From assembly GCF_015558675.1 (NCBI RefSeq), contig NZ_JADMOL010000002.1, forward strand, positions 684,141 through 727,590: DNA of 43,450 nt, given 5' to 3'. Numbering within the stretch: the first letter of the stretch is position 1; each line of letters opens with the position of its first letter. This DNA comes from Paenibacillus sp. 1001270B_150601_E10 (lineage in GTDB: Bacteria > Bacillota > Bacilli > Paenibacillales > Paenibacillaceae). Of this stretch, positions 1 through 6,678 are shown piece after piece. Made by a program: the position numbers and the translations under genes. The notes under the pieces were generated by a model. It was not told the origin of the DNA and made no database searches. It saw nothing but the letters and a program-made list of their open reading frames with translations.

Positions 1-2
1 GC

Positions 3-662
3 TATTATCCTAGAGCTTGCGACATAGTGCTGATGCCAGCTAAGGTGAAGCAGTCTTATACAACCATAAGCGCCCAAACGTATTTGAAGTATTGGGTGCA
101 TTTTACGGCAATCGTAGGTGACAGGCCTATATTTCAGTTGATCGATACCCCTGTTGTACTTAAACTTTCGTCAACGGCTTATGAGCATGCGCGAGGCTTG
201 ATGAGCACATTAAGGGAATGCCATTTGGAGCGATCGTGGATCAGTCCGATTCGCAAGCATGCAGCATTGCTTGAGCTGCTCCATATCTATTTTCAAGCAA
301 CAGGTCTTGAGCGTATTCAACTTCGTTCCAAAGATCTGGATAAGCTTAATATCATTCTATCGTACATGGCGGAGAACTTGGATAAGCGGCTGACCATACA
401 GGAGCTTGCGCAGCAGCTCCATCTGCATCCGAATTATTTTATTACATATTTTAAAGAGCATATGGGGGAATCGCCGATTCAGTATATGAATCATATGAAG
501 CTTGAGCATGCGAAGCAGCTGCTGCTGGGCAATACTTTGCATGTGAATGAGATTGCGGAGCGGATTGGGATGGATGCCTATTATTTTTCGAGGATATTCA
601 AAGAATATACGGGGTTCAGCCCTACTGCCTATATGGCATCTAAAATGATACAGAATGGATGA
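3..662 (+). CDS. AraC-family transcriptional regulator, 5'-truncated by the window edge
   Basis: The reading frame is open to the left edge (first full codon at 3), so the GTG at 27 is probably internal and the true start lies outside the window. The visible part begins inside what looks like an AraC-type N-terminal sensing domain. From about base 340 to the end lies a typical AraC/XylS DNA-binding region with two helix-turn-helix motifs: the LTIQELAQQLHLHPNYF stretch and the VNEIAERIGMDAYYFSRIFK stretch, closed by the family signature YTGFSPTAY. Such proteins usually bind a small ligand through the N-terminal domain and activate nearby, often carbohydrate-related, genes. The target is unknown because the neighbours to the left are not visible and the next gene to the right is unrelated. 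Family call is firm; function is open. Confidence 0.9.
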   Translation, partial: YYPRACDIVLMPAKVKQSYTTISAQTYLKYWVHFTAIVGDRPIFQLIDTPVVLKLSSTAYEHARGLMSTLRECHLERSWISPIRKHAALLELLHIYFQATGLERIQLRSKDLDKLNIILSYMAENLDKRLTIQELAQQLHLHPNYFITYFKEHMGESPIQYMNHMKLEHAKQLLLGNTLHVNEIAERIGMDAYYFSRIFKEYTGFSPTAYMASKMIQNG

Positions 663-1094
663 GGGCATCATAATGAGCTTATAACGGCATTAAAAAAGCG
701 ATCGATGCCTAAACAAATGGAGCTTCCTTGGTTAAGCGTCGACCGCGTGTTGTTCCTGCCTTAAGAATAATGCGGTGTTCATATTTGGTTTCCTAAAACA
801 ACAAAAGCCCTGCCTCTCTTTCGTCCTTGCGGCTCCTTGACCGCGCCAGTGAATCAGTATTACCAATACGTCTAGTTTCAATAAATGGGATTAGACTAAG
901 AATATGAGGAGAAAACTTATTCTTTTCTTTGAGGAACAATCATAGAGGGTGATTCGTTCGTAACGTAAAACATTATATCATATATCTTTTGAAAATGCTA
1001 GTTTTCTGAAAAAAGATGAAAAACGAAGACAGGATGCGGATCAAATATTTTCTCTTTTTTGATTGCTAAGGTATAATGTGGTCTATACTAATTA
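663..1094. other. Gene-free intergenic stretch
   Basis: About 430 bases with no convincing gene on either strand. It is AT-rich towards the right end. A 5-bp inverted repeat (GGCAT...ATGCC, within about 685-710) lacks a clear T-run, so it is not called a terminator for the AraC gene. A TATAAT hexamer near the right end is listed separately. Confidence 0.5.
1072..1077 (+). promoter_or_regulatory. Possible -10 element (TATAAT) for the 69-residue gene
   Basis: A perfect TATAAT lies 38 bases before the ATG at 1116. The region 17 bases further upstream is T-rich (tttctc) and does not match TTGACA well, so only the -10 is supported. Confidence 0.4.
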
Positions 1095-1115
1095 ATGTTA
1101 TATCGAGGGAATAGC

Positions 1116-1325
1116 ATGGATAATCAACTCACAACGGAATCCTGGCTCGCACGAATCAAAAGTGTTGAAGCTGGACTCACAGAAGAATCGAAAGCACTGA
1201 TGGAAGACTTGCTTGTGGAGATAGAGCAGCTGCAAAAGCAAAATACACAGCTTCGAAAGTCACTAGCGCAGGCTCGACAAAAGTCAAAAATGGCAACAAA
1301 ATTAAAAGAAGCGTTGTATGAGTAG
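1116..1325 (+). CDS. Small hypothetical coiled-coil protein (69 aa)
   Basis: The start chosen is the ATG at 1116, preceded by GAGGGA at 1105-1110. The ATG at 1095 in the same frame has no ribosome binding site. The predicted protein is highly charged and helical, with a heptad-like Leu pattern in the middle (LLVEIEQLQKQNTQLRKSL) and a basic C-terminal third rich in Lys and Ala. There is no signal peptide or membrane segment. It is not recognised as a member of a named family. The short coiled coil could mediate dimerisation, but no partner is evident. It sits alone between the AraC gene and the rplS promoter. Confidence 0.65.
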   Translation: MDNQLTTESWLARIKSVEAGLTEESKALMEDLLVEIEQLQKQNTQLRKSLAQARQKSKMATKLKEALYE

Positions 1326-1384
1326 CATAGAAGCGGGATGCTGATTGGTGAGTGCCTTTTGCGCTCATTTATAAGAAATATTTC

Positions 1385-1413
1385 TTGTGTTTCTATCATG
1401 GCTATGATACAAT
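1385..1413 (+). promoter_or_regulatory. Sigma-A type promoter of rplS
   Basis: TTGTGT (1385-1390), a 17-base spacer, then TACAAT (1408-1413), with a TG dinucleotide at 1405-1406 giving an extended -10. Transcription would begin near 1420, leaving a leader of about 100 nt before rplS. Seen directly; promoter activity is inferred. Confidence 0.7.
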
Positions 1414-1419
1414 AACCTT

Positions 1420-1520
1420 CGTTGTGTGGAATACGGTGGTCCTCTACATACAATGACGATTGCGCATTATGGACGCATTCTGAGATGTACGAACACCTGT
1501 GTGGAAGGAGGGAGTCCTAG
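1420..1520 (+). promoter_or_regulatory. Candidate L19 mRNA leader (autoregulatory leader of rplS)
   Basis: Between the promoter and the rplS ATG lies a roughly 100-nt leader with short complementary segments just before the ribosome binding site (CAT/ATG around 1474-1487 and ACA/TGT around 1492-1502) and the strong Shine-Dalgarno GGAAGGAGGG at about 1503-1512. Firmicute rplS genes are known to carry an L19 leader in this place. I compared only position and general shape, not a consensus, so the assignment is an inference. Confidence 0.4.
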
Positions 1521-1862
1521 ATGAATATCGTACAAGCGATTACGCAAGAACAACTTCGTAAAGATGTACCAAGCTTCCGTCCTGGTGATACTTTGAAAGT
1601 TTATGTAAAAGTTATCGAGGGATCTCGTGAGCGTATCCAGCTTTTCGAAGGTGTTGTTATCAAGCGTCGTGGTGGCGGTATCAGTGAAACGTTTACTGTT
1701 CGTAAAATTTCCTACGGTGTAGGTGTTGAGCGTACATTCCCGATTCACTCGCCAAAAATCGATAAAATCGAAGTGGCTCGCCGTGGTAAAGTGCGTCGTG
1801 CGAAGCTTTATTATCTTCGTAATCTTCGCGGTAAAGCAGCGAGAATCAAAGAAATCCGTTAA
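1521..1862 (+). CDS. rplS: 50S ribosomal protein L19
   Basis: A 113-residue protein at the expected length of bacterial L19 (115 in B. subtilis). The family landmarks are present: [13 protein letters not shown] near residues 20-32, [16 protein letters not shown] near 38-52, and the basic [27 protein letters not shown] stretch towards the end. L19 sits at the 30S-50S interface of the ribosome. The gene has its own promoter and leader upstream and an intrinsic terminator 10 bases after the stop, so it is probably transcribed mainly alone. The start is fixed by GGAGGGAG ahead of the ATG. Confidence 0.98.
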   Translation: MNIVQAITQEQLRKDVPSFRPGDTLKVYVKVIEGSRERIQLFEGVVIKRRGGGISETFTVRKISYGVGVERTFPIHSPKIDKIEVARRGKVRRAKLYYLRNLRGKAARIKEIR

Positions 1863-1872
1863 TGAAACACCG

Positions 1873-1901
1873 GGGGCTTGCAGATTGCGCAAGCCCCTTT
1901 T
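1873..1901 (+). terminator. Intrinsic terminator of rplS
   Basis: A perfect 9-bp GC-rich stem, GGGGCTTGC (1873-1881) with GCAAGCCCC (1889-1897), a 7-base loop, and a TTTT run. It lies directly after the rplS stop. Confidence 0.85.
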
Positions 1902-1987
1902 GCTATATTGGGCAAAATCGTTTAGTCTATTAGCATGAGTATAGATCTGGATAAATACACATCCTAGGAAGAAGGCGAGGCAGGCTT

Positions 1988-2611
1988 ATGGACAATGAAA
2001 GCCAAGTAAGCAATTCAAGCAGTGCGGGATCCTCTGAAAAACAGACGCGAAGCAATAAAAATGAGCTGCTAGAATGGGTAAAAGCCATCGCCGTTGCAGT
2101 CGTACTTGTCGTCGTCGTTCGGTGGCTGTTATTTGCACCCTTTATCGTGGATGGGCCATCCATGGAGCCGAACTTCTGGACAGGTGAGCGCCTTATCGTG
2201 AACAAGGTTCTTTACAATTTCCGAGAGCCAGAGCGAGGAGAAGTTGTTGTATTCCATGTTCCGCAGGAGAATCGTGATTTGATTAAGCGCGTGATCGGGG
2301 TAGCGGGAGACACGATCGAGTACAAAGGCGATGACCTCTTCGTCAATGGCGAGAAGATTGATGAGCCTTACCTGAAGGAAGCACTGGATGAAGCGCATGC
2401 TAGAGGCGAATTGTACAACGATCGGGATTACCCGAATGAGATGCAGACCGAGACAAAAGTGCCAGAAGGGCACATTTTTGTGTTAGGGGATCATCGCAAC
2501 AACAGCACGGACAGCCGTGCGTTAGGATTCATTTCGTTAGAAGATGTCATTGGACGGGCGGATGTTATATTCTGGCCTATTAAAAATATTCAGATCGTGA
2601 AGCATCACTGA
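1988..2611 (+). CDS. lepB: Signal peptidase I (type I, Sip family)
   Basis: A membrane-anchored serine peptidase that removes signal peptides from Sec- and Tat-exported proteins on the outer face of the cytoplasmic membrane. The 207-residue protein has a charged cytoplasmic N-terminus, one transmembrane helix at about residues 34-50, then box B DGPSMEPNF with the catalytic Ser58. Lys100, in the motif DLIKRVIGVAGD, is the general base. The C-terminal box GDHRNNSTDSR is also intact. A single N-terminal anchor is typical of Gram-positive enzymes. It lies between rplS and rbgA, the same slot as sipS-type genes in related Firmicutes. A terminator separates it from rplS; its own promoter was not identified with confidence. 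Confidence 0.97.
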   Translation: MDNESQVSNSSSAGSSEKQTRSNKNELLEWVKAIAVAVVLVVVVRWLLFAPFIVDGPSMEPNFWTGERLIVNKVLYNFREPERGEVVVFHVPQENRDLIKRVIGVAGDTIEYKGDDLFVNGEKIDEPYLKEALDEAHARGELYNDRDYPNEMQTETKVPEGHIFVLGDHRNNSTDSRALGFISLEDVIGRADVIFWPIKNIQIVKHH

Positions 2612-2655
2612 TCGAATACATGACAGCAAGAAAAGCATAACGGGAGGTGATGGCT

Positions 2656-3519
2656 GTGGCAATTCAATGGTTTCCTGGCCATATGACCAGAGCGAGGAGA
2701 CAGATTCAAGAGAAGCTGAAGCTGATTGATGTGACGATTGAGCTGCTGGATGCAAGGCTTCCGTTGTCTAGCCGCAATCCGATGATCGATGAGATTCTCG
2801 GCAACAAGCCGAGGCTTATTCTGCTTAATAAATCGGATCTTGCGGATCCGGCAATGACTGCAAAGTGGCTAGAGTTCCTTCAAAAAGAAGGGCATAAGGC
2901 CATTGCAATTGATGCGTCTACCGGAACCAATGTATCAAGCATTACGATAGAAGCCCGCAAGCTTCTGGAAGAGAAGTTCGCGAAGCAGATGGCAAAGGGC
3001 ATGAAGCCGCGTGCTGTGCGCGCGCTTATCGTCGGTATTCCGAATGTCGGCAAGTCCACGCTTATTAACAAATTGGCAGGCCGACAAGTGGCTGCAACAG
3101 GCGATCGTCCTGGTGTGACAAAAGGACAGCAGTGGATTCGTGTAGGCGATGAGCTGGAACTGCTCGACACACCTGGGATCTTGTGGCCGAGGTTCGAGGA
3201 TCAGATGGTCGGCTATCGATTGGCTGCTACGGGAGCGATTAAGGATCAGATTCTTAATGTTGAGGATATTGCGTTTTATGCGCTTCGTTACTTGGCGACT
3301 CATTACGAAGACCAAGTCAAAACGCGCTTTGAGATTGACGAACTGCCTCCTCATCTTGATGAAGACCCGAATGCCGTCGTTTCCATAATGGAGGACATCG
3401 GACGACGTCGGGGCTGTCTTGTAAGCGGCGGCAGAGTGGATCTGGAGAAGGCCTCAGGCATTATTCTTCGAGAGCTTCGCAGCGGCAAGCTTGGACGAAT
3501 TACTTTCGAGACACCGTAA
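2656..3519 (+). CDS. rbgA: Ribosome biogenesis GTPase RbgA (YlqF)
   Basis: A circularly permuted GTPase that acts late in assembly of the 50S subunit. The motif order is the permuted one: G4 NKSD at residues 58-61 comes before the P-loop GIPNVGKS at 127-134 and G3 DTPG at 171-174. The N-terminus (IQWFPGHM) and the C-terminal [11 protein letters not shown] region match the family closely, and the length (287 residues) is as expected. The start is set at GTG 2656, 8 bases after GGGAGG at 2642-2647. The GTG at 2647 and ATG at 2650 overlap or nearly touch that site. It is probably co-transcribed with lepB, 44 bases upstream. Confidence 0.97.
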   Translation: MAIQWFPGHMTRARRQIQEKLKLIDVTIELLDARLPLSSRNPMIDEILGNKPRLILLNKSDLADPAMTAKWLEFLQKEGHKAIAIDASTGTNVSSITIEARKLLEEKFAKQMAKGMKPRAVRALIVGIPNVGKSTLINKLAGRQVAATGDRPGVTKGQQWIRVGDELELLDTPGILWPRFEDQMVGYRLAATGAIKDQILNVEDIAFYALRYLATHYEDQVKTRFEIDELPPHLDEDPNAVVSIMEDIGRRRGCLVSGGRVDLEKASGIILRELRSGKLGRITFETP

Positions 3520-3551
3520 CACTAATTGGCAATGAACACGTTTAAGAAATG

Positions 3552-3586
3552 CAGCCGCTCGTTCTAAGAAGGAAGGCGGTTGTTTT
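3552..3586 (+). terminator. Weak hairpin after rbgA
   Basis: AGCCGC can pair with GCGGTT (one G-T pair), with a long loop, followed by TTGTTTT. It is much weaker than the hairpin at 3649-3701 and may have no terminator role. Confidence 0.3.
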
Positions 3587-3648
3587 GCCGCATGATGCAT
3601 GCTCTGATTCATTTTGAATGGAGCAAGAAGTGTATAGGGCATCGAACC

Positions 3649-3701
3649 AACCTCTAACCGCAGTCGTAAGTTCTTCGATGCGCGGACGATAGAGGTTTTT
3701 T
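3649..3701 (+). terminator. Intrinsic terminator or attenuator between rbgA and rnhB
   Basis: AACCTCTA (3649-3656) pairs with TAGAGGTT (3690-3697), with a further CCGC/GCGG pairing inside, followed by TTTTTT to 3701. It lies 32 bases before the rnhB start, so it either ends the lepB-rbgA transcript or lets part of it continue into rnhB. Confidence 0.65.
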
Positions 3702-3732
3702 CATGTAAAGGGAACCTTGGGAGGCTTATAGC

Positions 3733-4386
3733 ATGGGGAGAGGTAGCAATAAGGACCAGGTAGAAGTAGATTTGCTTCAGTGGGAAAGAGACCACTGGGA
3801 GCAAGGATACGAAGCAATAGCGGGTATCGATGAAGTAGGAAGAGGCTGCTTATTTGGGGATGTTGTAGCGGCAGCTGTGATTATGCCAAAGGGACTTATT
3901 CTTGATGGTGTCAACGATTCGAAGAAGCTGACGGAAAAGAAGCGGGATCAGTTGTACGATCAGATCGTGGAGCATGCGATCGCATGGAGTGTTGCCCGGA
4001 TTGATGCATCTACGATTGACAAGCTAAATATCAAGCAAGCAACTAGAATTGCAATGAAGCAGGCGGTTGAACAGCTTGAACCTGTGCCAGATCTATTATT
4101 TGTCGATGCGGAGAAGATTGATCTCCCAATCATGCAGCATTCGATCATAAAAGGGGATGCAACGAGTCAGTCCATCGCTTGTGCCTCCATTATCGCGAAA
4201 GTAACACGCGATAGATTGTGTGTAGAGGAGTGGGATCCTCTTTACCCTGAATACGGAATTGCGGTACATAAAGGGTACGGAACGAAGATCCACCGAGAAG
4301 CAATCGCTGTACATGGTCCAACGCCAATGCATCGGCGCTCCTTTTTAATAAAGCTGCTGGCTGAGCCGGAGCCTACTTTGTTTTGA
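3733..4386 (+). CDS. rnhB: Ribonuclease HII
   Basis: Cleaves RNA at RNA-DNA junctions, including single ribonucleotides misincorporated into DNA, as the first step of ribonucleotide excision repair. The 217-residue protein has the signature AGIDEVGRG with catalytic Asp33 and Glu34, Asp125 in LLFVDAE, and Asp142 in KGDATSQS. The C-terminal HKGYGTKIHREAI motif is also present. The start ATG follows GGGAGG by 8 bases. The neighbours rbgA upstream and the FliK-like/FlhB-tail pair downstream are the same as in B. subtilis, but here two extra genes come in between. Confidence 0.97.
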   Translation: MGRGSNKDQVEVDLLQWERDHWEQGYEAIAGIDEVGRGCLFGDVVAAAVIMPKGLILDGVNDSKKLTEKKRDQLYDQIVEHAIAWSVARIDASTIDKLNIKQATRIAMKQAVEQLEPVPDLLFVDAEKIDLPIMQHSIIKGDATSQSIACASIIAKVTRDRLCVEEWDPLYPEYGIAVHKGYGTKIHREAIAVHGPTPMHRRSFLIKLLAEPEPTLF

Positions 4387-4515
4387 AACAGTAGAATTAG
4401 GCTGACAAGATGGAGACAATCATTATGAATCTCATATTTGATAAACCTTACAGCATCAGAGTATGAAGCTCTTTGAAAGATTGAGAGCTTGGAATAGATG
4501 CGAATAGGACGTAAG

Positions 4516-4547
4516 AGCGCTAGGAAATCACTCCTGGCGCTTTTTTT
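4516..4547 (+). terminator. Intrinsic terminator downstream of rnhB
   Basis: AGCGCTAGGA (4516-4525) pairs along all 10 bases with TCCTGGCGCT (4532-4541, one G-T pair), 6-base loop, followed by a run of seven T. Confidence 0.85.
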
Positions 4548-4670
4548 GTTTAGCGTAATACGGAAGCGAAAGATAAAAAAAATGGATGCTCTTATGTGCT
4601 GACAGAAATTACTTCTAGGACTAGCAGGCTCAGCATGCTAATATAGTTTTTGTTCTCCTAAAGAATACAT

Positions 4671-4691
4671 ATGTCCTTTATGAAGGGACAT
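4671..4691 (+). repeat. Imperfect inverted repeat upstream of the symporter gene
   Basis: ATGTCC...GGGACAT with an inner CTT/AAG pairing, centred about 55 bases before the symporter start. It could be an operator or a leader hairpin; the sequence alone cannot tell. No matching promoter was identified. Confidence 0.3.
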
Positions 4692-4734
4692 TGACTATGA
4701 ATTGTCCGCTAGAGACGAGAAAGGGTAAGACAAC

Positions 4735-5922
4735 ATGAGAAAAGTGGGCTTGTTTATGAGAATTATAATCGCGATCGCGCTGGGGGGAGGCATAGGAGCT
4801 GCTGCACCTGCGTGGTTCATTCGCATTTTTTCAACCTTCAATGACATTTTTGGCAGCTTCCTTGCTTTTTGTATCCCTTTGATCATTATGGCGTTTATTA
4901 TTCCTGGCATCGGGGAATTGGGAAAAGGAGCGGGCAAACTGCTTGGAGCCACGACCTTCATTGTGTATGTGTCAACTTGTGCAGCCGGAATGCTCGCCCT
5001 ATTCGTTGCAAAAACAGGATTCCAGACGCTGCTGTCGCCTTCTCTGCTTAACGAGGTCGGCAACCCCGGTGATTCTCTGTTAAAAAGTTATTTTACGATA
5101 GAGATGCCGCCTATTTTTAATGTAATGACTGCTTTGCTGTTTGCCTTCTTGCTTGGTATTGGTATTGCCTCTACTAAGGCCGATCAGCTAATGAACATAT
5201 CCCTTGAATTCAAATCAATCATTAGCAAGGTCATCTCCGTTGTTATCATTCCGATGCTTCCGTTTCACATAATGGGAATCTTTATGAATATGACGCAAGC
5301 AGGAGCTGTCGCGCTAATTCTTCAAGTTTTTATTAAGGTTTTTGCTGCGATCCTACTTATGCATGTTATCATGCTTATCCTGCAATATTCGGTTGCCGGT
5401 GCAATGAATAGAAAAAACCCGTTTAAGATGATGAAAACGATGATTCCAGCCTATATGACGGCTCTTGGAACACAGTCCTCAGCTGCAACAATACCCATTA
5501 CGCTAAAGCAGGTGAAGAAGCTTGGAACGGATGAAGACATTGCCGACTTTGCAGTACCCCTTTGTGCAACCATTCATATCGCGGGGTCTGCGATTACGCT
5601 GACATCCGTTGCTTCCGTGATCCTTCTGCTTCATGGTGAAGCACTGACATGGTCGCAATTGATTCCGTTCATTCTCATGCTTGGCGTAACGATGATCGCT
5701 GCGCCGAGTGTCCCTGGTGGAGGGGTAATGGCAACCCTCGGATTATTTCAAACGATGCTTGGCTTCGACGAAGCCATGATCAGCTTAGCGATTGCGATGT
5801 ATGTTGCACAGGATAGCTTTGGGACGGCTGCCAATGTGACTGGGGATGGTGCGATCGCCCAGATGCTGCATGCGATCAAAAATCGATCATTTGGCAATAG
5901 ACAGATGGATCACCAGAGTTAG
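4735..5922 (+). CDS. DAACS (SDF) family amino acid/carboxylate:cation symporter
   Basis: A 395-residue polytopic membrane protein of the glutamate-transporter-like fold. The re-entrant hairpin serine motif (QSSAATIPITLKQV) is near residues 250-265, PGGG is in the second hairpin, and the final helix reads QDSFGTAANVTGDG. Relative to GltPh, Asp394, Asn401 and Asp405 are kept, but the position of Arg397, which binds the side-chain carboxylate of aspartate/glutamate, is Gly. The usual NMDGT motif is replaced by HIAGSA. This points away from acidic amino acids and towards neutral amino acids such as Ser/Thr, as in SstT; the substrate remains an inference. GAAAGGG lies 9 bases before the ATG. It is flanked by terminators on both sides, so it is a single-gene unit not found here in B. 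subtilis. Confidence 0.85.
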   Translation: MRKVGLFMRIIIAIALGGGIGAAAPAWFIRIFSTFNDIFGSFLAFCIPLIIMAFIIPGIGELGKGAGKLLGATTFIVYVSTCAAGMLALFVAKTGFQTLLSPSLLNEVGNPGDSLLKSYFTIEMPPIFNVMTALLFAFLLGIGIASTKADQLMNISLEFKSIISKVISVVIIPMLPFHIMGIFMNMTQAGAVALILQVFIKVFAAILLMHVIMLILQYSVAGAMNRKNPFKMMKTMIPAYMTALGTQSSAATIPITLKQVKKLGTDEDIADFAVPLCATIHIAGSAITLTSVASVILLLHGEALTWSQLIPFILMLGVTMIAAPSVPGGGVMATLGLFQTMLGFDEAMISLAIAMYVAQDSFGTAANVTGDGAIAQMLHAIKNRSFGNRQMDHQS

Positions 5923-5934
5923 TTGAATGCGATA

Positions 5935-5964
5935 AGGCACTTCTGTAGAGGGGTGTCTTTTTTT
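5935..5964 (+). terminator. Intrinsic terminator of the symporter gene
   Basis: AGGCACTTCT (5935-5944) pairs with AGGGGTGTCT (5949-5958) over 10 bp including three G-T pairs, GTAG loop, followed by seven T. Confidence 0.75.
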
Positions 5965-6151
5965 ATTGGGGCTGTACTGTCAGTAGAACGGGACAAAAGC
6001 TGGACCAGCAATATACAGGAGCGAGGCATACATCATTTCGTGATTAATGAACATGTGCGAACGCATTGATTTTTAAATGTCAATATAGGAATATTTGTGT
6101 CGAATGAAGAAGTGTATCAAGTAGAGAAATTGCAGGTTAGGAGAGAGAAAC

Positions 6152-6544
6152 ATGCCAAATGTACTGTCCAAACTGCTCTGGTTGATCGGAGCTGTTCTGA
6201 TGATTTGGGTCAATAATGAAGTATTAAGCTTCAGCAAGCTATTGTCTCAGCAGACAAATGAAAGTATTTATGGAATCGCAGGGACATGGCTTGTCGCCTT
6301 TTGGTCGGGTGCCTATCTCGTCTTGCTAGGGGGATTAAAGCGAAGAAGGCCGCTGAATAAGCCGATGTTCTTTCTAGTCTTTCTTCCGTGCTTGATTGTA
6401 TCCATACTGCCATATACGCATGCATATCTTCCTTTTGGAGGGACGTTTTTTCATCAGCTCATGTTAAGTTCCTTTCATATGATCTTTTTTAGTGTGGCAA
6501 GCGGCTTTGCCTTCATGTTGAGTCTATGCAAGTTCCAGCCATAA
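6152..6544 (+). CDS. Hypothetical membrane protein (130 aa)
   Basis: Not recognised as a known family. Hydrophobicity by eye suggests four transmembrane segments, at about residues 6-20, 43-61, 71-88 and 102-125, with a basic loop (GGLKRRRPLNK) after the second, which would be cytoplasmic by the positive-inside rule. The start follows AGGAGAGAG by a few bases. It sits between the symporter gene and the FliK-like gene, separated by terminator-like hairpins on both sides, so there is no operon partner to hint at its job. No signal peptide distinct from the first helix, no catalytic motif. Confidence 0.7.
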   Translation: MPNVLSKLLWLIGAVLMIWVNNEVLSFSKLLSQQTNESIYGIAGTWLVAFWSGAYLVLLGGLKRRRPLNKPMFFLVFLPCLIVSILPYTHAYLPFGGTFFHQLMLSSFHMIFFSVASGFAFMLSLCKFQP

Positions 6545-6578
6545 TCGTTGTTCGTGCTGGTAATTCGATATTCAATAA

Positions 6579-6602
6579 AAAAGGGAATAAGCCCTTTTCT
6601 TC
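6579..6602 (+). terminator. Short intrinsic terminator after the 130-residue membrane protein
   Basis: AAAAGGG (6579-6585) pairs with CCCTTTT (6592-6598), 6-base loop, T-rich tail. The stem is only 7 bp. Confidence 0.55.
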
Positions 6603-6678
6603 GTTTCTTCGGTTCAAACTCTGTTCCAGTTGGCCGATAAACAAAGTATAGAAACGTCACGGTTCGGGGGAATAGACA

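Larger units (their letters stand above)
4387..4734. other. Intergenic stretch between rnhB and the symporter gene
   Basis: About 350 bases. It holds a 7-bp hairpin without a T-run (AAGCTCT 4466-4472 with AGAGCTT 4484-4490), a strong terminator at 4516-4547 and an imperfect inverted repeat at 4671-4691, both listed separately. No gene was seen. Confidence 0.6.

Noticed and set aside
1467-1892. 141-residue minus-strand frame opposite rplS
   Set aside because: Fully opposite rplS and its terminator; the rplS protein is unmistakable, and this frame has no family resemblance.
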